From assembly GCA_030263275.1 (NCBI GenBank), contig SZOR01000089.1:1-16939 (forward strand): a DNA stretch of 16,939 nucleotides. Reading direction: 5' to 3'. Made by a program: the position numbers and the translations under genes. Of the stretch, positions 6,152 to 16,386 are shown in pieces (within the stretch, counting starts at the first letter, position 1; each line of letters starts with the position of its first letter). The DNA comes from DSNY01 sp016861185 (GTDB lineage Bacteria; Pseudomonadota; Gammaproteobacteria; Burkholderiales; Burkholderiaceae_F). A model generated the notes under the pieces. The model was given only the letters and a program-made list of their open reading frames with translations, had not been told where the DNA came from and did not search any database.

Positions 6152-6910
6152 ATGAACACGAACCAGATCGCGCGTATCGCTTCGTTGGTGGGCGAGCCGG
6201 CGCGCACGGCGATGCTGCTCGAGCTGATGGACGGACGATCGCTGACGGCGCGCGAGCTGGCGACGGCGGCGCGCGTCTCGCCGCAGACGGCGAGCCGGCA
6301 TCTCGCGCAGCTGGTCGACGGGGGACTGCTGCGCGTCGAAGCCTTCGGCCGGCATCGCTATCACCGCCTGGCCGGCCGCGAAGTCGCCGAAGCCCTTGAG
6401 AGCCTGATGCAGCTCGCGGCGCGCGGCGGGGCGTCGCCGCGACCCACGTTCGTCCCCGGGCCGAAAGACGCCGGGCTGCGAATGGCTCGGACCTGCTACG
6501 ACCATCTCGCCGGCCGACTGGGCGTTGCGATCGCCGAGCATCTGCATGCCGACGGCGCGCTCGTCTTCGACGGCGAGATCGGCCATCTGACCGAACGCGG
6601 CCGCGCGGCGCTCGCGCGGATCGGCATCGCCGGCGCCGTATCGCCGTCGAATCGCCTGCACTGCCGTCGCTGTCTCGACTGGAGCGAACGCCGCTTTCAC
6701 CTCGCGGGCCGGCTCGGCGCGCTGCTTTGCGCGCACTGCCTCGAACACGGATGGCTGCTACGTCGGCCGGGTACGCGCGCGCTGCAGATCACGCCGAAAG
6801 GCGCCGTCGGCTTGCGGGATTGGCTTGGCCACGCGCGCTGGGAACAGGTCGTCGGCGCCGTCGCCGCGACTGCGAAGGATCACGGCTGCCGCACTTCGCT
6901 GAGCCCATAG
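6152..6910 (+). CDS. ArsR-like winged-helix regulator with a four-cysteine C-terminal motif
   Basis: A 252-residue transcription factor. The N-terminal winged helix (about residues 5-75) reads IARIASLVGEPARTAMLLEL, LTARELATAARVSPQTASRH and LAQLVDGGLLRVEAFGRHRY; SPQTASRHLAQL is the recognition helix. Residues about 105-250 form an effector domain typical of the longer ArsR-type proteins, with ARTCYDHLAGRLGVA (Cys115) and CLDWSERR (from Cys174). Here two CxxC pairs occur, Cys171/Cys174 and Cys193/Cys196, which could bind a metal or form redox-active thiols. As I recall the family, only Cys115 and Cys174 are usually conserved. The ATG at 6152 has a strong GGGGGAG site. The gene diverges from the NIPSNAP-membrane-proteolipid string, with two dyads between, so it probably represses that operon and itself. 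It converges on the AAC(3) gene 91 bp away. Confidence 0.88.
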   Translation: MNTNQIARIASLVGEPARTAMLLELMDGRSLTARELATAARVSPQTASRHLAQLVDGGLLRVEAFGRHRYHRLAGREVAEALESLMQLAARGGASPRPTFVPGPKDAGLRMARTCYDHLAGRLGVAIAEHLHADGALVFDGEIGHLTERGRAALARIGIAGAVSPSNRLHCRRCLDWSERRFHLAGRLGALLCAHCLEHGWLLRRPGTRALQITPKGAVGLRDWLGHARWEQVVGAVAATAKDHGCRTSLSP

Positions 6911-7001
6911 CCGATGGTCGGTTCCTCGCCGGCGGCAAGGTCGCGCAGCGCGAAGTCCGTTGCGCGGAGATCGCTTCCGGCCCTGCCCTCGAGCGGTCGG
7001 C

Positions 7002-7799
7002 TCACACCGCGACGCTGCGCCAGGCCGCCTCGCACTCCGCGCAACCCGCGCCGCGCGGGTGCAGGAACAGGCACGGATCGCGCGCGAGCCGCTCGACGGC
7101 GAGCGCGATCACGTCGCGTGCGCGGAACAGCCGCGCCTGTCCATAGCCGACGCGGCCTTCGGCCTGCAGGCCGCGCGCGCGCAGCCACTCGTCGGCCAGC
7201 GCGAAGCGCTCGCAGCAGTGATCGTTCTCCTCGTAGTGCACGCGCACCGGCCGGCCGCTGCGCAGCACCGTGCAGAACTTCGGCACGCGGTACGGCACGC
7301 CGGCGATGACCTCCGCGAGATGAAGTGCGGTGTCGGCGTCGTGGCCGACGCCGAGCAGCAGCACCTGCCCGTCCATCGCATGCACGCGGCCGATCGGGCT
7401 GTCGGGCGCATGCGGCGACGCGGGCAGCGGCCCGTCCGTGATCGAGCGCGCCTGCGGTCCGAGCGCGGCGAACGCGAACGGGTGATCGCTGCGCGCCGCG
7501 CCGCGCATCCGCCGGAACGTATCCGCGACGACGCCGAGATCGGCTGCGCACGGCGTGGCCGCCGGGTCGAACGGTGCATCGTCGTCGCCGGTCCACGACG
7601 GCATCACGAGCGTGCCGTCCGGTCCGAGCGCGGCGCGCAGTGCCTCGATCAGTCCGGCGGGACCGTTCACGATCGGCCGGACCGCGCGAAACGACGTGTG
7701 CACCAGCACGATGCCGCCCCGTTCCACGCCGAGCGCGCGAAGCTGAGCGGCGACCTCGCCGACGCCCAGCGCCGGTCTGCCTTCGGCATCAAAGGACAT
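7002..7799 (-). CDS. AAC(3)-family aminoglycoside N-acetyltransferase-like protein
   Basis: A 265-residue cytoplasmic protein of the Antibiotic_NAT/AAC(3) family, whose characterised members acetylate N3 of aminoglycosides with acetyl-CoA. Family motifs are VLVHTSFRAV (31-40), LVMPSWT (64-70), RSDHPFAFAALGP (103-115), with the catalytic-type His106, and LLLGVGHDADTALHLAE (147-163). The ENDHCCERF block (191-199) and a C-terminal HPRGAGCAECEAAW are typical of chromosomal family members rather than of the plasmid AAC(3)-II/III enzymes, so drug resistance should not be assumed; the substrate is unknown. The ATG at 7799 was chosen because the frame upstream lies inside the preceding gene. The start overlaps the end of the nucleoside-hydrolase-like gene by 11 bp, indicating co-translation. 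No terminator is evident in the 91 bp between this gene and the converging regulator gene. Confidence 0.88.
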   Translation of the reverse strand: MSFDAEGRPALGVGEVAAQLRALGVERGGIVLVHTSFRAVRPIVNGPAGLIEALRAALGPDGTLVMPSWTGDDDAPFDPAATPCAADLGVVADTFRRMRGAARSDHPFAFAALGPQARSITDGPLPASPHAPDSPIGRVHAMDGQVLLLGVGHDADTALHLAEVIAGVPYRVPKFCTVLRSGRPVRVHYEENDHCCERFALADEWLRARGLQAEGRVGYGQARLFRARDVIALAVERLARDPCLFLHPRGAGCAECEAAWRSVAV

Positions 7800-8865
7800 C
7801 TTCCACCCGCGCGCGCACGTCGGTGCAATAGGTCGCGGTGGTCTTCGCGACAGCGTTGTCGTCCGCCGGCTCGTGCTGCGCGACGAGCAGTGCGTCCGAC
7901 CACTCGAAGATCGAGCGCCAGCGATCGCGGCCGACCCATGCGAATACGCGCGCACACGCGAAGCGCTCGGGGGCGACCAGATACAGCGCGGCCACGAGAT
8001 CGAAGGGATAGAAGCCGTCCAGCCCGATCGAGGTCCGCCACTGCGCGAGCCAGGCGCGGCTGCGTTCGGCGACCCAAGCGCCGGGCGCGCCGCCGCGGGC
8101 GATGCGATCGAGATCGTCTGCGCCGAGCAGAACGTCGCGGGCCGCTTCGTACGGGATCAGCGTGAGCGGTACGCCTGCGGCGACGACCGCCGCGGCCGCG
8201 CGCGGATCGAGCGCGAAGTTGAAATCGCTGAAGACGGGACCGTGCCCGAACAGCATCGCGCCCGCGGACTTGCCTTCGGTCGGATGGAAGCGGTGCCCCG
8301 GACGGCGCCCCATCACCGCGACGACATGAACGTCGCGGGCCGACTGCACCGATGCGAGCGCCAGCGCGACGTTGGTCAGCGGTCCCAGCGCGAGGATCGT
8401 CAACGGTCCCTGCGCGATCGCTGCTCGCAGCGCGCGGTCGGCTTCCTGACCGGCGGAGCACGCGGGCAACGCGCGGGCGCAACCGCGATGTACCGGCACC
8501 GCGCGTCCGCCCGCGGCGGCATGGCGCGCGATCAGCTCGCGCGTGACCGCGTCCGTCGTTGCCAGCGCAGCATTGCCGAACACCGTCGAAATGCCGACCA
8601 CGTCGATGCCGGCTTGCGTCAGCACGGCGAGCAGCGCGAGGCAGTCGTCCGGATCGCGCCACGCGCCTTCGCCGCAAGCGGCGTCGGTGTCGATCCAGAC
8701 GCGCGCCGGCAGCGGCGGCCGCCGAAGAGGTGCGAGCGGCTCGAAAGCGCTCCAATCCTCCTGGCCCGTGCGCCACGTTGAAACCGGCAGCGCGAAGGTC
8801 GCGAGCGCCAGCAGGAACACGAGGGCCGCCGCGCCGAGCAGCCGGCGCAACACGCTTCGCTTCAT
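7789..8865 (-). CDS. Membrane-anchored inosine-uridine nucleoside hydrolase-like protein
   Basis: A 358-residue member of the IU-nucleoside hydrolase family, enzymes that split the N-glycosidic bond of nucleosides using a calcium-bound water. An N-terminal hydrophobic segment (about 10-27, after MKRSVLRRLL) predicts a signal anchor, so the domain probably faces the periplasm. The calcium motif is split: VWIDTD (56-61) is followed by an inserted ACGEGAWR stretch and then DPDD (71-74), where cytoplasmic enzymes read DTDPGxDD. Other family marks are GISTVFGNA (91-99), ALGPLTNVALAL (159-170), DFNFALDP (214-221) with Asn216, and FYPFDLVAALYLV, in which Asp289 is kept but the usual preceding His is Phe288. 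The missing His suggests a changed substrate or mechanism. The ATG at 8865 precedes a normal anchor. It shares an 11-bp overlap with the downstream AAC(3)-like gene, so the two probably form an operon. Confidence 0.85.
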   Translation of the reverse strand: MKRSVLRRLLGAAALVFLLALATFALPVSTWRTGQEDWSAFEPLAPLRRPPLPARVWIDTDAACGEGAWRDPDDCLALLAVLTQAGIDVVGISTVFGNAALATTDAVTRELIARHAAAGGRAVPVHRGCARALPACSAGQEADRALRAAIAQGPLTILALGPLTNVALALASVQSARDVHVVAVMGRRPGHRFHPTEGKSAGAMLFGHGPVFSDFNFALDPRAAAAVVAAGVPLTLIPYEAARDVLLGADDLDRIARGGAPGAWVAERSRAWLAQWRTSIGLDGFYPFDLVAALYLVAPERFACARVFAWVGRDRWRSIFEWSDALLVAQHEPADDNAVAKTTATYCTDVRARVEDVL

Positions 8866-9147
8866 CGTCGGTTTCGCTTCGATTCGATCGGGTTCGAAGA
8901 TGCTGGCGGACCGACGTTCCGGTCCCGCTCAATGCAGCGGATCTCGACCGCGCCGCGGAAGCCGGTGTGCGCTTCGTCGCTGTGCTCTGCCGCGGGACGC
9001 GCAAGGCTAACCGCGCGGCCCGGTACCGTGAAGCACCCATTCGCGCAGCGGATCCGGTGCCGCATTCACGAACCCGCGGAGGCGCCAGGGGCCGAAAGCT
9101 GAGTAAGCTAGCCGCGGCGGCCAGGAGGCTGCGGGGGAGACGGGGCG
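8866..9147. other. Divergent intergenic region, 282 bp
   Basis: This is the longest gene-free stretch. It separates the nucleoside-hydrolase-like gene (minus) from the DUF6351 gene (plus) and must hold both promoters, though I see no convincing -35/-10 pair. It contains one short perfect inverted repeat, GGACCG - ACGTTC - CGGTCC (8908-8925), 43-60 bp upstream of the hydrolase start. A purine-rich ribosome binding region (GGGGGAG at 9133-9139) precedes the DUF6351 start. Confidence 0.6.
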
Positions 9148-11520
9148 ATGATTCGAATCGGTTGGCTGGCCGCTGCAGCGGCCTGTGCGGTCGTGGTCGC
9201 GGGTTGTGGCGGCGGCAGCGGCGAGGCGGGCGCATCGAGCGCATCGGCGCAGGGCGTAAACCCCGCCGATCCGGCGATGAAAGTGCAGTTGCGCGTTCTG
9301 TCGAGCCCGCCGCAGTACGTCTCGGGCGGCGACGCACGGATCGAAGTGCGCGCCGCGCCCGGGCTGCACGACAAGCTCGAACTGTGGCTGAACGGCCGGC
9401 CGCTGAACGCCGCGCTGCAATCGAAGGGCGACCGGCTCGAAGGCGTGATCGGCGGTCTCGTCGACGGCGCCAACCGGCTCGAGGTGCACCACCGTTCGAG
9501 CGGCCTGCGCGACGCGCTCGAGCTGACCAACCATCCGATCGCCGGGCCGATGTTCTCGGGCCCGCACCAGCATCCTTTCGTGTGCCGCACCGATCAACTC
9601 GGCACCGAGCCGCTCGTCGACAGCGCCACCCCGCCCGGCTACCGCGTGCGCGACGCTGCGGGCAACACGATTGGCTACAGCCGCAACTGCTCGGTCAACA
9701 CGGTCGTCTCGTATCTCTATCGCAGCACGGCCAACAGTTGGAAAGCTCTGCCGGCCGACGGCAGCCGGCCCGTGGACATGAGCACGGTGACGCTCCCTGA
9801 CGGTCGCACGGTCGACTTCGTCGTCCGCCGCGAGACGGGGTCGATCAACCGCTTCCTCTACAGCTTCGCGATGCTGGCGCCGCGCGGCGAAAACCCCGCC
9901 GCGGCGGACCTGAGCCTATGGAACGGCAAGCTGCTGTACTGGTTCCAGGGCGGCGTGGCGATCGGCCACACGCAGGGCGTCGTTCACGGCGGGTCGCTGA
10001 ACCCGGACATCCTGCGGCTCGGTTTCGCGATCGCGCACTCCAGCGGCAACAACACCGGCACGCATTACAACCTCAATCTCGCCGGCGAAACCGCGATGAT
10101 GACCAAGGAGCGCTTCGTCGAGCGCTACGGCGTGCCCCTGTACACCGTGGGCCTGGGCGGCTCCGGTGGCGCGATCCAGCAGTACATCATCGCGCAGAAC
10201 CATCCGGGCGTTCTCGACGCGCTGCTGCCGGTGCAGTCCTATCCCGACATGGTCACGCAGACCATTCATGTCGGCGACTGCGAACTGCTCGAGCACTACA
10301 TGGACGCGACCGACCGCACGAACGCGAAGTGGCGCGTGACCAAGAACCGCAGTTTGCTGGTCGGCTTCAACGCCGAGGAAGGCTTCGCGCGCGTCAACGA
10401 TCCATTCGCGCAGTTGAAGACACTGCTCGGCTACAGCACCGCGCTCGGTTCGACCGAGTGCATCCCCGGCTGGCGCGGGCTGACACCGCTGGCGATGAAC
10501 CCGCTGTACGGCGCCGTGCCCAATCAGCAGTTCTACGAGCCGCCGTCCGCGATCGCCGCGATCCGCTGGACGCACTACGACGATCTGCGCAACGTCTACG
10601 GCGTGGACTCCACCGGCGCCGCGCGCCCGACCTGGGACAACGTCGGCGTGCAGTACGGACTGAAGTCGCTGAAGGAAGGCAAGATCACGCCCGTCGAGTT
10701 CCTGCACCTGAACTTCCACGTCGGCGGCTGGAAGCATCCGAGCGAGATGGTCCAGGAGACGTTCCCGTTCTTCGGCACCTCGCAGGCCGAGATCAACAAG
10801 GCGCTGACGATCCCCGGCTATTTCGACCCGTGGAGCCGCAAGAACATGAACCTGAGCCCCGCGGCCGGTATGCCGGCGCCGCGCACGCGCGGCGACTTCT
10901 CCGCCATGCGCGCCGCGTATACCTCGGGCCACGTGTTTGGCGGCAGCCTCAACGTGCCGGCGATCGACCATCGGCAGTACATGGAGCGCGAACTGGACAT
11001 GCACAACTCGCACCAGTCGTTCGCGGTGCGCAAGCGCGTGCTGAATCGCATGGGCCATTCCGACAACCTCGTGATCTGGTTCACCGACACGCAGCCCGGC
11101 GTGCCGAAGGCGAGCCAGACGTTCGAAGCGCTCGCGGTCATGGACCAGTGGATGACGAACATCCTCGCCAACCCGGAGAAGAGCATCGCCGGGAACCGAC
11201 CGGCACGGGCGGTCGACAGCTGCTTCGATCTGAACGGCCAGTTGATGCACGCCGGCCCCGGCGTGTGGAGCGGCATCCTCGACGATCAGCCAGCGGGACC
11301 GTGCACGACAGCGTTTCCGCTGTACAGCACGTCGCGCATCGTCGCCGGCGCACCGCTTGAAGGCGGCATCTATCGCTGCGCGCTGAAATCCGTGCGGCAG
11401 GCGGTCGCCGACGGCGTGTACGCGCCGTGGGCGCCGAGCGCGGACGAGGCCGCACAACTGGAGCAGATCTTCCCCGAAGGCGTGTGCGACTACAGCCTTC
11501 CGGACCAGGCGCGGCCCTGA
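9148..11520 (+). CDS. DUF6351-type secreted lipoprotein with alpha/beta-hydrolase-like motif
   Basis: A 790-residue predicted lipoprotein. The signal peptide ends in the lipobox V17-A18-G19-C20, with Cys20 as lipidation site, followed by a Gly/Ser/Ala-rich linker to about residue 37. Residues about 45-115 look like a beta-sandwich domain (VQLRVLSSPPQYVSGGDARIE, LELWLNGRPLNAAL). The large remainder has the pattern I associate with the uncharacterised DUF6351 family: LLYWFQGGVAIGHTQG, AIAHSSGNNTGTHYNLNLAG and GVPLYTVGLGGSGGAIQQY. Ser339 in GGSGG has the form of a nucleophile elbow, and FGGSLNVPAIDHRQYMERE with MHNSHQSF may supply acid and histidine; none of this is proven. LYW and HSSG resemble features of extracellular esterases and polyester depolymerases, so an esterase role is a reasonable guess only. 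A GGGGGAG site 8 nt upstream supports the ATG. The gene stands alone between a divergent gene and a converging tRNA. Confidence 0.8.
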   Translation: MIRIGWLAAAAACAVVVAGCGGGSGEAGASSASAQGVNPADPAMKVQLRVLSSPPQYVSGGDARIEVRAAPGLHDKLELWLNGRPLNAALQSKGDRLEGVIGGLVDGANRLEVHHRSSGLRDALELTNHPIAGPMFSGPHQHPFVCRTDQLGTEPLVDSATPPGYRVRDAAGNTIGYSRNCSVNTVVSYLYRSTANSWKALPADGSRPVDMSTVTLPDGRTVDFVVRRETGSINRFLYSFAMLAPRGENPAAADLSLWNGKLLYWFQGGVAIGHTQGVVHGGSLNPDILRLGFAIAHSSGNNTGTHYNLNLAGETAMMTKERFVERYGVPLYTVGLGGSGGAIQQYIIAQNHPGVLDALLPVQSYPDMVTQTIHVGDCELLEHYMDATDRTNAKWRVTKNRSLLVGFNAEEGFARVNDPFAQLKTLLGYSTALGSTECIPGWRGLTPLAMNPLYGAVPNQQFYEPPSAIAAIRWTHYDDLRNVYGVDSTGAARPTWDNVGVQYGLKSLKEGKITPVEFLHLNFHVGGWKHPSEMVQETFPFFGTSQAEINKALTIPGYFDPWSRKNMNLSPAAGMPAPRTRGDFSAMRAAYTSGHVFGGSLNVPAIDHRQYMERELDMHNSHQSFAVRKRVLNRMGHSDNLVIWFTDTQPGVPKASQTFEALAVMDQWMTNILANPEKSIAGNRPARAVDSCFDLNGQLMHAGPGVWSGILDDQPAGPCTTAFPLYSTSRIVAGAPLEGGIYRCALKSVRQAVADGVYAPWAPSADEAAQLEQIFPEGVCDYSLPDQARP

Positions 11521-11586
11521 GCGCGGCGCGGGCGCAGGACAGTTCGACCGAAGCGACGCGCGACGCTCGCGCGTCGCGGTACTCGG

Positions 11587-11619
11587 AAAACGACAAGGGC
11601 TTCCGAACGGAAGCCCTTG
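11587..11619 (-). terminator. Intrinsic terminator after tRNA-fMet, possibly bidirectional
   Basis: An 11-bp perfect stem, CAAGGGCTTCC and GGAAGCCCTTG, closes a 4-nt loop (GAAC). Read on the minus strand it is followed by TCGTTTT. It begins 7 bp beyond the 3' end of the tRNA gene. On the plus strand it lies 73 bp after the DUF6351 stop and is followed by ATTTGTCT, so it may stop that transcript too. Confidence 0.85.
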
Positions 11620-11626
11620 ATTTGTC

Positions 11627-11703
11627 TGGTTGCGGGGGAAGGATTTGAACCTTCGACCTTCGGGTTATGAGCCCGACGAGCTGCCAGACTGCTCCACCCC
11701 GCG
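11627..11703 (-). tRNA. Initiator tRNA-fMet (CAU anticodon), CCA encoded
   Basis: A 77-nt tRNA gene on the minus strand. The acceptor arms CGCGGGG and CCCCGCA leave a C1-A72 mismatch, the hallmark of bacterial initiator tRNA that permits formylation. The anticodon stem has three consecutive G-C pairs (GGGCTCATAACCC), the second hallmark, which directs the tRNA to the ribosomal P site. The anticodon CAT reads from 11669 to 11667. The D-arm (GAGCAGTCTGGCAGCTC) and the T-arm (GAAGG, TTCAAAT, CCTTC) are intact. Discriminator A73 and the 3' CCA are encoded. It is followed by a strong terminator and lies 85 bp downstream of boxA on the same strand. Confidence 0.97.
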
Positions 11704-11747
11704 GCAACTGGTTCGCCGGCCGGATCGGTCACCGGCGACGAGCGCGC

Positions 11748-11753
11748 AGTATA
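11748..11753 (-). promoter_or_regulatory. Candidate -10 element for tRNA-fMet
   Basis: On the minus strand TATACT (five of six matches to TATAAT) lies 44 bp before the tRNA 5' end. It is followed by a GC-rich discriminator (GCGCGC), as found at stable-RNA promoters under stringent control. No good -35 hexamer stands 16-18 bp upstream, so the assignment is tentative. It would let the tRNA be expressed independently of the box operon. Confidence 0.4.
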
Positions 11754-11788
11754 CCCGCATTCCGATCGACGCGCCCGCGCCGCGCGCG

Positions 11789-13009
11789 TCAATACGTCTC
11801 GACGTGCAGTCGCCCTTCCTGCTGCAGCTTCGCGTGCAGCGCGGTCCAGTCGAGGCCCTGCGCGGCCGCCGCGGCGCTCAGCGCGTCGAGCACGCCCGCT
11901 TCCATGCCGCGCAGCCCGCACACGTAGACGTAGGTGTTCGCGTCGGCGAGCAGCGCGCCGACGTCGGCCGCGCGGTCGCGCAGCGCGTCCTGCACGTAGC
12001 GGCGCGGCTGGCCGGGGGTGCGCGAGAACGCGAAGTTGATGTCGATGAAGTCCTTCGGCAGGTTCATCAGCGGCCCGAAGTAAGGCAGCTCCGCCTGCGA
12101 GCGCGCACCGAAGAACAGCATCAGCTTGCCGCTCTCGCCTTTGCCGCGCCGGCGGCGCCGGCGTTCAGTCATCGCGCGCATCGGCGCGGAGCCGGTGCCG
12201 GTGCAGACCATCAGCAGATGGCTCGGCGAGTGATTCGGCATCAGGAAGGTATTACCGAAGGGACCGATCACCTGCACCGTGTCGCCCTTTTTCAGGTCGC
12301 ACAGGTAGTTCGAGCACACGCCGCGCACCGGCCGGCCTTGGTGATCGACGGTGACGCGCTTCACGGTCAGCGCGATGTTGTTGTAGCCGGGTCGCTCGCC
12401 GTCGCGCGGCGAGGCGATCGAATACTGGCGCGCGTGATGCGGGCGTCCGTTGTCGTCGACCCCGGACGGCAGGATGCCGATCGACTGGCCCTCGAGCACC
12501 GGAAACGGCGTGGCGCCGAAGTCGAGCACGATATGCCGCGTATCGCTTTCGGCGGCGGCGTCGGTGACGCGGTAGTTGCCCATCACCGTTGCGATGGCCG
12601 GATTGCGCTGCGTGTACAGATTGACGTAGGGATGCGAAGCGGACCACGGCGGCACCGTCGAACCGGGCACGGCCGCAGCCGGCACCGGCGGCGCGTCTTC
12701 GGCCGCGAATTCGCTCGCCGGCGCGGCGACCGCCTCGCCGAGCGATTGCTCCGCGGGCAGCGCGTCCCAGCCGAACTGGTCCTCGATCGAATACGCCTGC
12801 GCGCGCAGCACCGTGCGCCAGTTGTCGATCGCGCCGGTCGGGCACGGCGCGATGCACGCGAGGCAGGCCTTGCACTTGTCGGCGCGCACGACGTAGTTGC
12901 GCGCGTCGTGCGTGATCGCGTCGACCGGACAGGTCTCCTCGCACGTGTTGCAGCGGATGCAGATCTCCGGGTCGATCAGGTGCTGCCGCAGCAGCTCGGG
13001 CGCGTTCAT
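11789..13009 (-). CDS. boxA: Benzoyl-CoA epoxidase reductase component BoxA
   Basis: BoxA is the NADPH-dependent iron-sulfur flavoprotein that delivers electrons to BoxB for oxygen-dependent epoxidation of benzoyl-CoA. The 406 residues start with a two-[4Fe-4S] ferredoxin domain: Cys17, 20, 23 and 27 (CIRCNTCEETCP) and Cys46, 49, 52 and 56 (CKACLACIAPCP). An Ala/Pro-rich linker (about 93-121) leads to a ferredoxin-NADP reductase domain with the FAD motif RQYS (194-197), GVCSNYLCDLKKGD (230-243) and the NADPH loop CTGTGSAP (269-276). Six arginines follow at 283-288. The C-terminus LQQEGRLHVETY is that of the reductase family. It begins 19 bp after the boxB stop and is last of the boxCBA string. 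I would call it BoxA rather than a generic reductase because the fused bacterial ferredoxin domain and the neighbours both fit. Confidence 0.96.
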   Translation of the reverse strand: MNAPELLRQHLIDPEICIRCNTCEETCPVDAITHDARNYVVRADKCKACLACIAPCPTGAIDNWRTVLRAQAYSIEDQFGWDALPAEQSLGEAVAAPASEFAAEDAPPVPAAAVPGSTVPPWSASHPYVNLYTQRNPAIATVMGNYRVTDAAAESDTRHIVLDFGATPFPVLEGQSIGILPSGVDDNGRPHHARQYSIASPRDGERPGYNNIALTVKRVTVDHQGRPVRGVCSNYLCDLKKGDTVQVIGPFGNTFLMPNHSPSHLLMVCTGTGSAPMRAMTERRRRRRGKGESGKLMLFFGARSQAELPYFGPLMNLPKDFIDINFAFSRTPGQPRRYVQDALRDRAADVGALLADANTYVYVCGLRGMEAGVLDALSAAAAAQGLDWTALHAKLQQEGRLHVETY

Positions 13010-13028
13010 CGGCGGGCGCGGCGACCGG

Positions 13029-14456
<1,428 letters not shown>

Positions 14457-14511
14457 CGGTTGGCTCCATGCGTCGGCGCGTGCGCGCGGACGGGTTTTCA
14501 TCGCTCCGCGT

Positions 14512-16185
<1,674 letters not shown>

Positions 16186-16212
16186 GGAGGCTCCCCAGTC
16201 CAACCGGGCGCA

Positions 16213-16251
16213 AATATAGTACCCTAATACCGATTTCGGTCGAAGGTCGAC
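16213..16251. promoter_or_regulatory. Candidate boxC promoter with overlapping palindromes
   Basis: The 201-bp divergent space has one A/T-rich island. Read on the minus strand it offers TATATT (16218-16213) as a -10 hexamer, giving a leader of about 20 nt before the boxC ATG. Just upstream lie a 5-bp-arm palindrome ACCGA-TT-TCGGT (16229-16240) and, abutting it, GTCGA-AGG-TCGAC (16239-16251), in the spacer and -35 region where a repressor would block RNA polymerase. No good -35 hexamer is visible. Box operons are known to be controlled by the benzoyl-CoA-responsive repressor BoxR, but I cannot match its site here. Confidence 0.4.
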
Positions 16252-16386
16252 GGAACCGAGGACCGAAGCCGGCGCCGCGGGCGTGCGGAGGGGCCCGCGC
16301 TGCAGGGATTCGAGGGCGGGCGTTCGCGCGAGCGCCGCCGACGTCGTTACCCGACCGTTCCCCCCGCTTGGTTCCGGAGGTCCGCG

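Noticed and set aside
5977..6207. A 76-codon minus-strand ORF covering the divergent regulator promoter
   Set aside because: It crosses the ArsR-like gene's start and both dyads, has no ribosome binding site, and shows no family similarity.
8862..9065. A 67-codon minus-strand ORF whose TGA overlaps the nucleoside-hydrolase start (ATGA)
   Set aside because: It has no ribosome binding site, ends in rare CGA codons, resembles no family, and lies where the divergent promoters must be. The overlap alone is not enough.
7667..9337. A 556-codon minus-strand frame overlapping the nucleoside-hydrolase and AAC(3) genes
   Set aside because: It is a frame-shifted shadow, rich in Arg, with no recognisable family pattern.
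11627..11703. tRNA gene as an attachment site for an integrated element
   Set aside because: No integrase gene and no repeated tRNA 3' end segment are present nearby, and the flanking genes look native.
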